A DNA stretch of 64,000 nt from Bog-473 sp963750075 (GTDB taxonomy: Bacteria > Actinomycetota > Acidimicrobiia > Acidimicrobiales > RAAP-2). The stretch lies in NCBI GenBank assembly GCA_963750075.1, contig CAVVPG010000004.1:124001-188000 (forward strand). Direction: 5' to 3'. A model generated the notes under the pieces. That model was not told the DNA's origin. It was given only the letters and a program-made list of their open reading frames with translations, and searched no databases. Position numbers and translations under genes: made by a program. Below, piece by piece: positions 1 to 9,651 of the stretch. Within the stretch, counting starts at the first letter, position 1. Each line of letters begins with the position of its first letter.

Positions 1-167
1 AGCGCGGCGAACAGCGCCAGCGTCGCCTCCCATCGGGCCGACTCGGGCCACAGGACGTCGTGCATGCCCTTGGGGGTGCGACGCTGAACCTCGGCTTGCA
101 CATCCAGACCCGCCTTGATGTTCGACGTGAGCTGCCTGACTTCAGGCGCGTCAGAACCGTCGCTCAC
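1..167 (-). CDS. hisS: Histidyl-tRNA synthetase, N-terminal fragment (runs off the window start)
   Basis: HisS charges tRNA-His with histidine in the cytoplasm. Only the first 55 codons are in the window. Translated leftwards from GTG at 167, the fragment has an about 30-residue lead-in followed by TPKGMHDVLWPESARWEA, which fits the conserved class II HisRS N-terminus (family pattern 'PRGTxDxLP..., then a helix'). A GGAGAG ribosome-binding site lies just upstream of GTG 167, supporting this start; an ATG inside the KGMHD motif is too far in. It begins 16 bp after the stop of rel, and rel followed by hisS is also seen in mycobacteria, so it is probably the next gene of the same operon. The catalytic and anticodon-binding domains are outside the window, so the call rests on a short match plus synteny. 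Confidence 0.78.
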   Translation of the reverse strand, partial: MSDGSDAPEVRQLTSNIKAGLDVQAEVQRRTPKGMHDVLWPESARWEATLALFAA

Positions 168-183
168 CCGCTTCTCTCCATGG

Positions 184-2433
184 TCAGGCTTTCTTGCCAG
201 GAAGCTGACGATAGGCGTCGAAGACACCGTCGAGGTGCTTCAGCGCGTTGATGAGCGAGTGCAGGTGGGTCGGGTCGGCGAGCTCGACGTCGAAGGCCAT
301 CCGGCTCACGCGGTCCGGCGTCGTGGCCGTGCGGGCCGCCACGATGTTGAGGTGGTGCTCGGAGACGACCCGTGACACGTCGGCGAGGAGCCGGGAGCGG
401 TCGAAGGCCTGGACCTCGATCGTGGCCACGAACACCCCGTCGTTGCCCCGGTCCCACTCGACCTCAATGAGGCGCTCCTTGGAACGGTCGGCCAGCGCGG
501 TCGCGTTGGCGCAGTCGGCCCGGTGCACCGAGACGCCCCGGCCCTGGGTCACGAAGCCCACGATCTGGTCGCCCGGCACCGGCGTGCAGCAGCGGGCGAG
601 GTGGATCATGACGTCGTCGAGCCCCTCGACGTAGACGCCCGTGCCGGTGCGGCGGCCCTGCCGGGGCCGGCTGACCCCCGGCAGCGCGATGGTCGGCAAC
701 TGCTCGTCGGCCGCGCCGCCGCCCCGCAGCGCCTTGGTGAGGCGCTGGACGATGGACTGGGCCGAGACCTGGTTCTCGCCGATGGAGGCGTAGAGCGCAT
801 CGAGGTCGGCGAGGTTCATCCCCTCGGCCACCTCCAGCATGGCCGAGGAGCCCAGCAGCTTGTGGAGGGGTAGCCCGTCCCGGCGCAGCGCCCGACCCAG
901 CTCCTCACGGCCGTTCTCTATGGCGTCCTCGCGGCGCTCCCGGGAGAACCACTGCCGGATCTTGTTGCGGGCGCGGGTGGAGGCCACGATCTGGAGCCAG
1001 TCCCGCGACGGCCCGGCCGTCGGCGCCTTCGACGTGATGATCTCCACCGTGTCGGCCGAGCTCAGCTGCGTCTCGAGGGGCACCAGCCGGCCGTTGACCC
1101 GGGCACCGATGAAGCGGTGCCCGACCTCGGTGTGGATGGCGTAGGCGAAGTCGACCGGCGTCGAGCGGGCCGGGAGCGCGATGACCTTGCCCTTGGGCGT
1201 GAAGACGTAGACCTCGTCCTGCTCCAGGTCGAGCTTGAGGGCCTCGAGGAACTCGATCGGGTCGTCGGTCTGCCGGTCCACGTCGGCGATGCGCTGGAGC
1301 CAGGCCATCTCCGAGGAGTGGTCCTCCTTGGACTTGTACCCCCAGTGCGCCGCGATGCCGTACTCGGCCCGGTGGTGCATCTCGAACGTGCGGATCTGCA
1401 CCTCCACCGGCTTGCCGTCGAGCCCGATGACCGTCGTGTGCAGGGACTGGTACATGTTGAACTTGGGCGTGTTGATGTAGTCCTTGAAGCGCCCGTGGAC
1501 CGGGGCCCAGATGGCGTGGATGGCGCCGAGAGCGGCCCAGCAGTCCTTCTCGGAGTCGACGACGACCCGGATGGCGACGAGGTCGTTGATGTCGTCGAAC
1601 TCCTTGCCCCGCACGACCATCTTCTCGTAGATCGACCACAGGTGCTTCGGCCGGCCGGTCACGTCGGCGGCGATGCCCATCTCGTCGAGGCGCTCGCGGA
1701 CGTGGACGAGCACGCGCTCGAGGTACTCCTCGCGCTGGGGCGCCCGGGCCGCCACCATCTGCTCGATCTCGGCGTAGCGCTTCGGGTGCAGCGTCGCGAA
1801 GGCGAGGTCCTCGAGCTGCCAGCGCACCTGCTGCACGCCGAGGCGATGAGCCAGCGGGGCGTACACGTCGAAGGTCTCCTGGGCCGTGCGCCGCTGTTTC
1901 CACTCCGGCATCACCGACAGGGTGCGCATGTTGTGCAGACGGTCGGCCAGCTTGATCAGCAGGACGCGCCAGTCGTCGGCCATGGCGACGAGCATCTTGC
2001 GGATGGTCGCGGCCTGCTGGGCCTCCTTGGAGTTGAACTGGAGGCGGTCGAGCTTGGTGACGCCGTCGACGACGCGGGCCACGCCCTCGCCGAAGGTCGT
2101 CTCTATCGTCTCGAGCGTCAGCCCCGTGTCCTCCACCGCGTCGTGGAGGAGCGCGGCGGCCACGGTCTGGGCGTCGAGGCCCAGCTCGGCCACGATGGTC
2201 GCCACGGCCACCGGGTGCGTGATGTAGGGCTCGCCGGACCGCCGGAACTGCCCCTCGTGGGCACCGAGCGCGGTCCGCCCCGCCTCGACGATCAGCGTCG
2301 TGTCGTCCTCGGGCCGGTGGGCGGCGAACTCGGCCAGGAGCGGCACGAGCAGGTCGCGGAGCACCCGCTCCTGTGCCTGCTCGACCTCGAGCTCTGGAGC
2401 GTCCGTCGGAGTCACCCGGGCCAGGGTCACCAT
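184..2433 (-). CDS. relA: Bifunctional (p)ppGpp synthetase/hydrolase (RSH family)
   Basis: A 749-residue long RSH protein that makes and degrades (p)ppGpp in the stringent response. Visible domains in order: HD hydrolase (about 45-200) with H73, the H97-D98 pair, ED at 101-102 and the KLADRLHNMRTL helix (161-172); synthetase (about 245-365) with GRFKDYINTPK, NMYQSLHTTV and VEVQIRT; TGS (about 410-470, starting VYVFTPKGKVIALP); and a C-terminal ACT domain (about 670-745). The intact HD residues and intact synthetase motifs both argue for a bifunctional actinobacterial Rel rather than a synthetase-only RelA. Length is normal for the family. It lies downstream of secD-secF and upstream of hisS; the apt gene often found between secF and rel is absent here. 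Confidence 0.97.
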   Translation of the reverse strand: MVTLARVTPTDAPELEVEQAQERVLRDLLVPLLAEFAAHRPEDDTTLIVEAGRTALGAHEGQFRRSGEPYITHPVAVATIVAELGLDAQTVAAALLHDAVEDTGLTLETIETTFGEGVARVVDGVTKLDRLQFNSKEAQQAATIRKMLVAMADDWRVLLIKLADRLHNMRTLSVMPEWKQRRTAQETFDVYAPLAHRLGVQQVRWQLEDLAFATLHPKRYAEIEQMVAARAPQREEYLERVLVHVRERLDEMGIAADVTGRPKHLWSIYEKMVVRGKEFDDINDLVAIRVVVDSEKDCWAALGAIHAIWAPVHGRFKDYINTPKFNMYQSLHTTVIGLDGKPVEVQIRTFEMHHRAEYGIAAHWGYKSKEDHSSEMAWLQRIADVDRQTDDPIEFLEALKLDLEQDEVYVFTPKGKVIALPARSTPVDFAYAIHTEVGHRFIGARVNGRLVPLETQLSSADTVEIITSKAPTAGPSRDWLQIVASTRARNKIRQWFSRERREDAIENGREELGRALRRDGLPLHKLLGSSAMLEVAEGMNLADLDALYASIGENQVSAQSIVQRLTKALRGGGAADEQLPTIALPGVSRPRQGRRTGTGVYVEGLDDVMIHLARCCTPVPGDQIVGFVTQGRGVSVHRADCANATALADRSKERLIEVEWDRGNDGVFVATIEVQAFDRSRLLADVSRVVSEHHLNIVAARTATTPDRVSRMAFDVELADPTHLHSLINALKHLDGVFDAYRQLPGKKA

Positions 2434-2587
2434 CCACTCAGGCTACCCGCCTGGGGAAACACCGGGAACGACATGCGACGCCGTGACCCCGGCTCAGCCG
2501 CTCAGCGGCGCCGCTTCTTGCCCCTGCTCTTGCGGGGCCGCGGCCCCTGCGACGGCGCCTGGCCCGACCCGCCGTCCGGCCGGTCCA

Positions 2588-4092
2588 TCACCGCCGTCCC
2601 CGTCCCGTGCCGCCCGCACCTGATCCGCCGCCGCCACCCGTCTGGCCGCCCGAGCCCGGCCGGATCGGCCCGCTGCGCTTGGAGCCGCCGGACCGCTGCG
2701 CGGCAGCGCCGCCTCCCCCGCCCCCACCCCGGCTGACCTGACCGGACGCGGCCACGCTCATCTGCGTGCTCATCGTCGCCGCGTCGAGGGCGGAGTACCA
2801 CTTGTGCTGCTCGCCCCGCTTGGCCAGCCGCTCGGCGATCGCCCTCCAGCGCTCCTCGCGCTCCTTCATCATGCTCAGCACCGGCGAGGCGATGAAGATG
2901 GACGAGTAGGCGCCCGAGAGCAGGCCGACGAAGAGCGCCAAGCCGTAGGACTGCAGCGTGGTGGCGCCGAGCAATTGGGCCCCGATGAGGAGGACCGCCA
3001 GCACGGGGAGGATCGCGACCATGGACGTGTTGATCGACCGGGCCAGGGTCTGGTTCATCGACAGGTTCACGAGCTGCGGGTAGGTCAGGCGCCCGCTGCT
3101 CCCGATGCCCCTGGTGTTGTCCCGGATGCGGTCGAAGACCACGACGGTGTCGTAGAGCGAGTACCCGAGGATGGTCAGGATGGCGACGACCGTGTCCGGC
3201 GTGACCTGGAAGTTGAAGATGGAGTAGATCCCGATGGCGACCAGGACGTCGTGGATCATCGCGATGAACGCCGCCAGGGCCATCTTCGGCTCGAAACGGA
3301 TGCTGATGTAGATCGCCACCACGATGAAGAAGATGATCAGCGCCTTGATGGCATCGTCGGTGATGGACGAGCCCCACGTCGGGCCGACGGTCGTGACGCT
3401 GATCTTGTCCGCCACGGTGTTGGGCACGGAGCCGGGCGGGAGCGTGCTGCTGGTGGTCGACGAGGCGGTGGACCCGGCCGCAGCGCTGGCCTTGGCGGTG
3501 GTCGTGGTCGTCGGCTGGGCGGTCGTGGTCGTCGTCGGCGTCCGGGGTGCGTGCGCCGCCGTGACCTCGGTCAGCGCCTTCTGCACGTTCTTGCTCACGG
3601 CATCCTGCTGGGACTGCGAGAGTTTGTTGATGTCCGACTGCACGGTGAGCGTCTGCTTGCTCCCGCTGCCCAGCAGTTGCACGGTCGGGTCGATCACCCC
3701 GGTGCCCTTCAGGGCGTTGACGGCCTCGGTCTGGCTCACCCCGGCGCGGCGATGGTCCACTCGGTCCCTCCCTTGAACTCGATCCCCAGGTTCAGCCCGC
3801 CCCGCAGGACGATCGAGGCGATCCCGGCGAGGATGATGAGTGTCGAGAGGCTGAACCAGACCCGCCGCCGGCCCACGAAGTCGAAGCGGGTCTCGCCGCG
3901 GTAGAGCCGGGCGATCGGGCCGTGGCCCCGCCGCGGCCTGGCCAGCAGCGCGCGGGCGGCATCGTCGAGGCTGACCAGCTCCTCCTCGTCGAGGTCCTCG
4001 GTCTCGACACCCTCCTCGAGGCGCTCGACGTCCTCCTCGCTCACGTCGTCGAGGGAGCTGCCGTCGTGCTCGCGGTCGTCGCGGTCGCTCAC
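2588..4092 (-). CDS. secF: Protein translocase subunit SecF (one apparent frameshift)
   Basis: SecF is the membrane partner of SecD that uses the proton gradient to drive the late steps of Sec export. It starts at GTG 4092, overlapping the secD stop by 4 bp. Residues 1-117 show an acidic head (about 10-44, rich in D/E), the first membrane span (79-95) and the SecF motif GIEFKGGTEWTIAAP. The frame then hits TGA at 3736; one extra G in the run near 3742 restores GVSQTEAVNALKG and the rest of the protein, including five more membrane spans. A Thr/Ser-rich stretch (plus-strand 3440-3560) sits in the extracytoplasmic domain. The restored frame ends at 2588 after a Gly-rich tail. Another frame running to 2502 ends in GPRPRKSRGKKRRR, a typical basic SecF tail, so a second indel near 2600 is possible. 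Confidence 0.9.
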
Positions 4093-5715
4093 GAGCCGCC
4101 ACCCCCCGCGGCGGCCCCGGCCGGGACCCCCTGTGCCTGCGGTCCCGCCCCGAGCCCCGTGGCGATGCTGAACGTCCCGCTGCCCTGCAGGCGGGCGCTC
4201 TGCCCGAGGAGGATCACGAGCGGGCGCGTGTAGAACCACGTGAACGCCATGTCCATGATGGTCGAGAGGCCGAGGAAGAAGGCGAAGCCCTTTACGTTCC
4301 CGACGGCGACGAAGTAGAGGACGATGGCGGCGAGCAGCGACACGAAGTCGGCCGCCCACACCGTCCGCCAGGCGCTCTTGAAGCCGCGTTCGACCGACGT
4401 CCGCACGGAGCGGCCCGATCTGGCCTCGTCCTTGAGCCGTTCGAAATAGACGATGTACGAGTCCACCGTGATGCCGATGGAGACGATCAGCCCGGTGATG
4501 CCGGCGAGGTCGAAGCTCGGGGCCACCGACGTGTGCCCGAGCGCCGAGATGATCGCCCACAGCATCATCGCGGTCAGCACCAGACCCGAGATGACGACGA
4601 GGCCGAGCGCCCGGTAGTAGAGCAGCACGTAGAGCAGCACGAGGACGAGGCCCGCGATCCCCGCACCGAGCCCCGCCACCAGGGCCGAGTGACCGAGGGT
4701 GGCCGACACCGTCTCGGACGTAGCCGCCTTCAGCGTCACGGGCAGCGCCCCGAAGTTCATCGCCTGCGCGAGGTTCTGGGCGTCCTGCTGGGTCAGGCCC
4801 CCCGAGATCTCCCCCTGGCCGTTGAACGAGGTGAAGCTGCCCTGGGTGGGCTGGATGATCGGCGCGGAGTACACCACCCCGTCGAGCTCGATCCCCAGCA
4901 GCTGGTGGAAGTTCTCCGACGCCACCGTGTCCCACAGGTGGGACCCGGCCGCGCCCGCCAGGGAGTAGTCGACCACCCACGCCCCGGTCTGGTTCTGGGT
5001 GGCCGTGGCGCTGGCGATGGAGCGCCCGGTCATCTCTGCCGCGCCCGAGGACGTAGCGCTCGCCGCCGTTGGCGCTCCCGCTCGCCGCCAGGCCCGGCAG
5101 CAGGACCGTGCTGGTGGCGTAGCCGGGCTTCTCCACGCTCGTGGACGGGTACGGGATGTACTGCGTGTCGGGCGGCACGTTGTTGGAGTGGTAGCCCTGG
5201 GGCGAGCTGTCGGGGGTGACGTTCAGGTTGGCCTGCGTCAGCTCGGATGACGCCGTGCAGGCCGGGATGTTCTCGATCCCGGGCGGGAGCACCTTGTGCT
5301 TGTCGCCCTTCGGGACGCCCTGCGGGTAGGCGAAGCAGAGGACGGGCCGGAAGTACATGCGCGCCGTCTGCCCGATCTGGTTGAGCACCTGCTGCGCGTT
5401 GGTGACGCCGGGGATGGAGACCGAGATCTGGTTCTTCCCCGTCGTCTGCACCTGCGCGCCGGACACGCCGAGCCCGTTCACGCGGAGGTTCAGGATGTCG
5501 ACCGTCTCGTTGAGGTCGGCCTGGCTGACGTGGGGGCCCTCAGCCGTGTAGACGACCGCCACGCCCCCGGCGAGGTCCAGCCCGAGGCGCGGCGACCACT
5601 TCGCGGCGAACACGGCGGCGAACGAGCCCACCGTGATGGCGACCACCACCACGACGCTGATCAGGAGGTTGCGTCGCTGGCGTCGTTGGGCCCGTCCCCC
5701 CGACTTGGGGCTCAC
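4089..5715 (-). CDS. secD: Protein translocase subunit SecD (one apparent frameshift)
   Basis: SecD forms the SecDF complex with the next gene. It starts at GTG 5715, overlapping the yajC stop. The N-terminal part has a membrane span (about 17-38), the motif LGLDLAGGVAVVY and the first periplasmic domain with VSGAQVQTTGKNQISVSIPG. Near 5042-5050 the reading frame slips: GGERYVLG is followed in one frame by nonsense and in another by AEMTGRSIASATATQNQ. Removing one G would give LGPAEMTG, the expected SecD sequence. The remaining part has five membrane spans and the SecD motifs AGITGLIVSIGITVDSYIVYFER and FKSAWRTVWAADF. Total size (about 540 residues when repaired) is normal. SecD is normally retained, so a base-calling error is more likely than a pseudogene. 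Confidence 0.9.
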
Positions 5716-6227
5716 GCGTCTTCAGCCTCCTCGCCGCGCTCGCCCGTGCTGGGAGCACCGTCACCCTTCTTGGGAGCATCGTCGCCGCCGACATCGTCGA
5801 TGTCGGCGGCGGAGGCGGCAGCCGTGACGTCGTGCCCGTCCGCGACAGGTTCGTCGTCGATGCGCACGTCCGGAATCGGCTCGATCTTCCGGGCGATCGC
5901 CTGGCGGACGAAGACGATCCTGGTCGGCTGGGGGCCGTCGAGGTTGCCGTCGTCGCCCAAGGCCCCCGTCAGGAGCGTGTAGCGGTCACCGTGGATCTCG
6001 AGGACGGTGCCGATGACGCCACCGACGGTCTGCACCTCGTCCCCCACGTCGAACCCCGAGCCCTGGGACTGGCGCGCCGCCTGAGCCTTGCGCTGCTGCG
6101 GCCTGATGAAGAAGAAGTAGCCGATGACACCGATCGCCAGGAGGGGCAGGAGGGTCAGCAGACCGCTGGAAGAACTCGATTTTGAGGCGGCGACCAGGAG
6201 GTGGAGGAGCGCCGGGGTTGGTGTCAT
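5712..6227 (-). CDS. yajC: Preprotein translocase accessory subunit YajC
   Basis: YajC is a small single-span membrane protein that associates with SecDF. The 171-residue product has one membrane segment (about 23-41) followed directly by FFFIRPQQRKAQ, the hallmark of the family, then a small globular domain (about 58-110) with VGDEVQTVGGVIGTV. The C-terminal 60 residues are an acidic, low-complexity tail, longer than in E. coli but common in actinobacteria. ATG 6227 is preceded by AAGGA at good spacing. It overlaps the secD start by 4 bp, so the three sec genes are translationally coupled. Confidence 0.94.
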   Translation of the reverse strand: MTPTPALLHLLVAASKSSSSSGLLTLLPLLAIGVIGYFFFIRPQQRKAQAARQSQGSGFDVGDEVQTVGGVIGTVLEIHGDRYTLLTGALGDDGNLDGPQPTRIVFVRQAIARKIEPIPDVRIDDEPVADGHDVTAAASAADIDDVGGDDAPKKGDGAPSTGERGEEAEDA

Positions 6228-6614
6228 TGGGATCCTTGGACCTGAAGCGGTTGCGAAGGGCCACCCTAGTGCCTGGCTTCACCTCCTCCCGGGCGCGCCG
6301 TGGCCCCGACCGGAGCACGTCGGAGCTCGCACGGCGCCGTCGGCGCAGGTGGCTGACCTGCCGGGAGAGCGGAGAAGGTGAGAGGGAGGAACGGGCGGGC
6401 CCGGGGGGAGCGCCTCGGGCCCGAGCACATGCGGTCTCGGCGTCGGCAGACCCGTGTCACCCGGCCTCCGGTCGCCTCCCGGCGGGGATAACGGCGCACC
6501 CGCGTCCCTATGGCGGCGGTGCGCACGGCGCAACCGAATGGCAACCCAAAACGGCCGCCGTTGCGACAGCTCTTGTGCAGAGTACCCGCATCAGTACAGC
6601 AACCTCACGGTGAT

Positions 6615-6776
6615 GGTCGTTCGGAGGGGGGCGACCGGGTGAGAGTCCGGTGAAGGGGAGCGGATTCTCCAACGGGGGAACACCGGGGGGGAAGGAGCAG
6701 CGAAGAGGTGCGCCGGCCTTGCGCCGCCGTCGGTCCGAGCAGTCCGGGGGGAGCCGACGACCCGGGCCGGCGCACC
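6615..6776. other. Inverted-repeat cluster, possible structured RNA or leader
   Basis: Outer perfect 12-bp inverted repeat GGTGCGCCGGCC (6707-6718) with GGCCGGCGCACC (6765-6776), enclosing a second stem CGTCGG (6728-6733) with CCGACG (6754-6759). A separate 5-bp stem GGTCG/CGACC lies at 6615-6619 and 6632-6636. Read on the minus strand, the loops of two of these hairpins carry CCCCCC, which recalls the actinobacterial 6C RNA class. I cannot align it to the 6C consensus by eye and no other known RNA family fits. It could equally be an untranslated leader of yajC (minus) or of the response regulator (plus). Strand is undecided. Confidence 0.3.
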
Positions 6777-6992
6777 TTTCGCTCCCTGTACCCCCCTGCG
6801 CACTCGATCTGAGCCCGCCGGGCCGGGCCCGCCCGCACCACCGTCGGGGGGCGGTCACTGGCCGCGCATCCGGGGCGTCCGGAGGCCCACGACCGCCCTT
6901 TTGTCCATCGGCGAGCCGATGGCGGCCCTGATCAGGACGTTCGCAATGCGACCCCCGTGTCGCCCTTCCACTCAGATTGGCTGTTTCCCCAG

Positions 6993-6998
6993 TACAGT
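6993..6998 (+). promoter_or_regulatory. Candidate -10 element (TACAGT) for the two-component operon
   Basis: TACAGT ends 9 bp before ATG 7008, which has no Shine-Dalgarno sequence. The spacing would place the transcription start at or very near the A of the ATG, giving a leaderless mRNA, which is common in actinobacteria. No convincing -35 hexamer is visible. Confidence 0.35.
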
Positions 6999-7007
6999 TG
7001 CACCCTG

Positions 7008-7706
7008 ATGCGGGACGGTCATATCTCCGTGCTGGTGATCGAGGATGAGGCGGACATCCGCCAACTCCTCAAGACCATGCTCGAACGGGAGGGATTCACG
7101 GTCGCGGAGGCCACCGAGGGCCGCGAGGGGGTGCGCCAGTTCCACCAGAGCCATCCCGACATCGTCATCCTCGACGTCGGCCTTCCCGACCTGGACGGCT
7201 GGCAGGTCCTCGAGCGGATCCGGGACATGAGCGACGTGCCCGTCCTCATGCTGACCGCCCTCGGAACCGAGCGCGACAAGGTGCGGGGCCTGAACGCCGG
7301 CGCCGACGACTACCTGACCAAGCCGTTCAGCCGCTCCGAGCTGCTCGCCCGCCTCCAGGCCATCAGCCGGCGTCAGGTGTCCCGCAACGACCCCGTCACG
7401 GCGTTCGACGACGGGACCCTGCACGTCGACTTCGCCCACCAGGAGGTCACGATCGACGGCCAACCCGTCGTCCTGACCCCGACCGAGTACCGCCTGCTGG
7501 CGACCCTGGCGCGCCACCAGGGACAGGTCCTGTCGTCGGACCAGCTGATCGAGCTGGCCTGGGACGACCCCAGCGGGTTGGCCCCTTCACGCGTCAAGTA
7601 CGCCGTCCTGCGGCTCCGGCGCAAGCTGGGCTGGGACGAAGGGGACGACGCACCGATCGAGACGGTGCGGGGCTTCGGCTACCGCTACCGGTCTCGCAGC
7701 CGGTGA
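7008..7706 (+). CDS. OmpR/PhoB-type response regulator
   Basis: A 232-residue DNA-binding regulator controlled by the kinase encoded next to it. Receiver domain (about 6-120): acidic pair in VIEDEAD, phosphoacceptor D56 in DIVILDVGLPD, T83 and K105 in DDYLTKPF. Winged-helix output domain (about 135-230) with LTPTEYRLLATLARHQGQVLS and the C-terminal VRGFGYRYR, both typical of the OmpR/PhoB family. Start chosen at ATG 7008 because the conserved domain begins a few residues later and a -10-like TACAGT lies just upstream. An upstream GTG at 6957 would add 17 residues with no family similarity. The stop overlaps the kinase start (GTGA). Confidence 0.92.
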   Translation: MRDGHISVLVIEDEADIRQLLKTMLEREGFTVAEATEGREGVRQFHQSHPDIVILDVGLPDLDGWQVLERIRDMSDVPVLMLTALGTERDKVRGLNAGADDYLTKPFSRSELLARLQAISRRQVSRNDPVTAFDDGTLHVDFAHQEVTIDGQPVVLTPTEYRLLATLARHQGQVLSSDQLIELAWDDPSGLAPSRVKYAVLRLRRKLGWDEGDDAPIETVRGFGYRYRSRSR

Positions 7707-9615
7707 TCGAGCCGGCCCCGACCCGGACCGACCCCCAGGGGCGTCGCGACCCGCAGATGCCCGGAAATGCGCTGCCCATCGGCTTCTCGGGCCCCATGCG
7801 TGTGCGCCTGCCGGTGTTCGCGCTCGTCGCCATCGGCACCGTGCTCATCGCCGTCGTCCCGTTCCCCCACGACGCACGCCGGGAGATCTCCCTGGCCGGC
7901 GTCCTGTTCTTCGCCCTGGTGGCCGCCGCCTTCCTGCTGCCCTGGGAACGCCTGCCGGACTGGGCGTGGCTGATCATCCCGATCGGCTACATCGCGGTCA
8001 TCGCCATCATCCGCGACGCCCAGGGTGGGAGCGACTCTGGCCTGGTCGTCGTCTACCTCCTGCCCATCGTCTGGCTGTCCCTCTACGGCCGGCGCCTGCA
8101 CCTGCTCGTCGGGCTGTTCTGCATGGATCTGGCCCTGCTCGTCCCCCTGCTCATCATCGGCTCCCCGGCCTACCCGACCATCGAGTGGCGTCAGGTCGCC
8201 GTCATGGCCACCGTCACCACCCTGGTGGCGTCGACCGTCTACACCATGGTCTCGAGGGACCGCGCCTACCTGAGCGACCTGGCCCAGCAGTCCCGGATCG
8301 CCCGCCGCAGCGCCCGCGAGGCCGACTACGCCCGCGATCGGCTGGAGACCCTTCTGCGCGCGGCGACGGGGAGCGCCATCATGGGCGTCGACCCGGCCGG
8401 GACCGTCACGTTCTTCTCGGCGGGAGCCGAGCAGATGCTGGGCTACCGGGCGGCCGAGGTGGTGGGCATCCGCTCCATCGCCGACTTCATCGACCCGGCC
8501 CAGATCGACGAGCGGCGCCAGACCATCGACTCCATGCGGACGGCGCTCGAGCCCATTGACGCGGAGACCGCCGCCGAGGTCCCCTGGACCGCCACCCGCA
8601 AGGACGGCCAGCAGCGTCGCTGCGTCGTGCGGGTGCGGGCCTTGCCGGTGCCCACCCCGGACCCGGCGCTCGACGAGGAGCGGACGGACGACGCCGAGCC
8701 GCTCGAGGGCCCGGACGTTGCTGCCGCCGAGGCCGAGGGCGGCGGCGACCCGGACGACGCCTTCGCCCCGGTCACCGGCGGCTACGTCGTGGTCGCCATC
8801 GACGTCACCGAGCGCGAGGAGCTGGCCGCCGACCGCGAGCGCCTCTTCGCCATCCAGAAGGAGGTCACGCAGTCGCTCATCGAGCAGAACAACCGGCTCC
8901 GGGAGCTGACCCAGATGAAGGACGACGTCGTGGCGACGGTGTCGCACGAGCTGCGGACGCCCATCACCTCCATCCGCGGCTTCATCGAGCTCCTCCTCGA
9001 TGCGTCCTCGGACCTCACCGAGAGCCAGATGCGCATGCTGCAGACGATCGAGCGCAACGCCGAGCAGCTCCAGCGGGTGGCCGAGGACCTCCTGGCCGAC
9101 CCGGGCGCCGGTCGCGGGCTGCGCGTCGCCTTCACCGAGCTGGACCTGTACCGCCTGGCCGAGGAGGCCGTGCATGCGATCCAGACCTCGGCGACCGTGG
9201 CCGGGATCAAGCTGACCATCGAGCCGGGCAGCGAGGTCCCGGTGTTCGGCGACCCGACCCGCCTCCATCAGCTCCTGGGCAACCTCTTGTCCAACGCGAT
9301 CAAGTTCTCGCCGCGCGGGGGCGCGTCCACGTGATCGTGGACAACGTGGACTCCTACGCCAGGGTGCAGGTCCTCGACGAGGGCCCGGGAATCCCCGAGG
9401 GCGAGCGCGACCAGCTCTTCGAGCGCTTCTACCGCCTCGCCTCCTCGACCGAGATGGGCGTGCCCGGAACGGGCCTGGGCCTGGCCATCGCCAAGTCGGT
9501 CGCCGAGGCCCACGAGGGATTCGTCGACATCGTCGACACACCCGGCTGGTCGACCACGTTCCGGGTCTACCTTCCCCTGCGCACGTCGGTGCCGGCCTCC
9601 AGCCGGTCGGCCTGA
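7703..9615 (+). CDS. Membrane PAS-domain sensor histidine kinase (one apparent frameshift)
   Basis: Sensor partner of the preceding regulator. The N-terminal part (about 30-180) has roughly five or six hydrophobic spans with almost no extracytoplasmic domain, suggesting it senses something in or near the membrane. A PAS domain follows (about 215-370, LLRAATGSAIMGVDPAGTV) with an acidic low-complexity insert. The HisKA region has the phospho-accepting H415 in VVATVSHELRTPITS. The frame then breaks at 9310-9330: NAIKFSPRGG runs into a stop, while another frame continues with VIVDNVDSYARVQVLDEGPGIP, the ATPase N/G boxes and GTGLGLAIAKSVAEAH. One extra G in the GGGGG run near 9318 restores a full HATPase domain. 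Probably functional; the break is probably a sequencing artefact. Confidence 0.87.
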
Positions 9616-9620
9616 CGGCC

Positions 9621-9647
9621 GGTGGCGGGCCCCGCCGGCCCGCCACC
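9621..9647. terminator. Bidirectional terminator-like hairpin between convergent genes
   Basis: Perfect 11-bp inverted repeat: GGTGGCGGGCC (9621-9631) and GGCCCGCCACC (9637-9647) around a 5-nt loop. It starts 6 bp after the kinase stop and ends 4 bp before the stop of the convergent ABC gene, so it can serve both. No long T tract, as is usual for actinobacterial terminators. Confidence 0.65.
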
Positions 9648-9651
9648 TCTG

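Larger units (their letters stand above)
6228..7007. other. 780-bp gene-free region between yajC and the response regulator
   Basis: The two flanking genes are transcribed away from each other, so this region must contain at least two promoters. I see no ORF with a recognisable product on either strand. It holds several runs of six or seven G (plus strand: 6626-6631, 6685-6691, 6746-6751, 6846-6851) and a cluster of inverted repeats at 6615-6776, listed separately. The part next to yajC (6228-6600) shows nothing I can name. Confidence 0.6.

Noticed and set aside
1117..2736. 539-codon plus-strand ORF opposite rel
   Set aside because: It mirrors rel codon by codon, is dominated by V/L/D/R as expected from antisense of G/C-rich codons, and has no family motif. 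Rel on the other strand has complete domain signatures.
6632..6665. FMN- or cobalamin-riboswitch-like string (GGGTGAGAGTCCGGTGA)
   Set aside because: Only one short segment resembles these riboswitches. The other conserved boxes (5' FMN segments, B12 box) are missing, and neither neighbour is a riboflavin or B12 gene.
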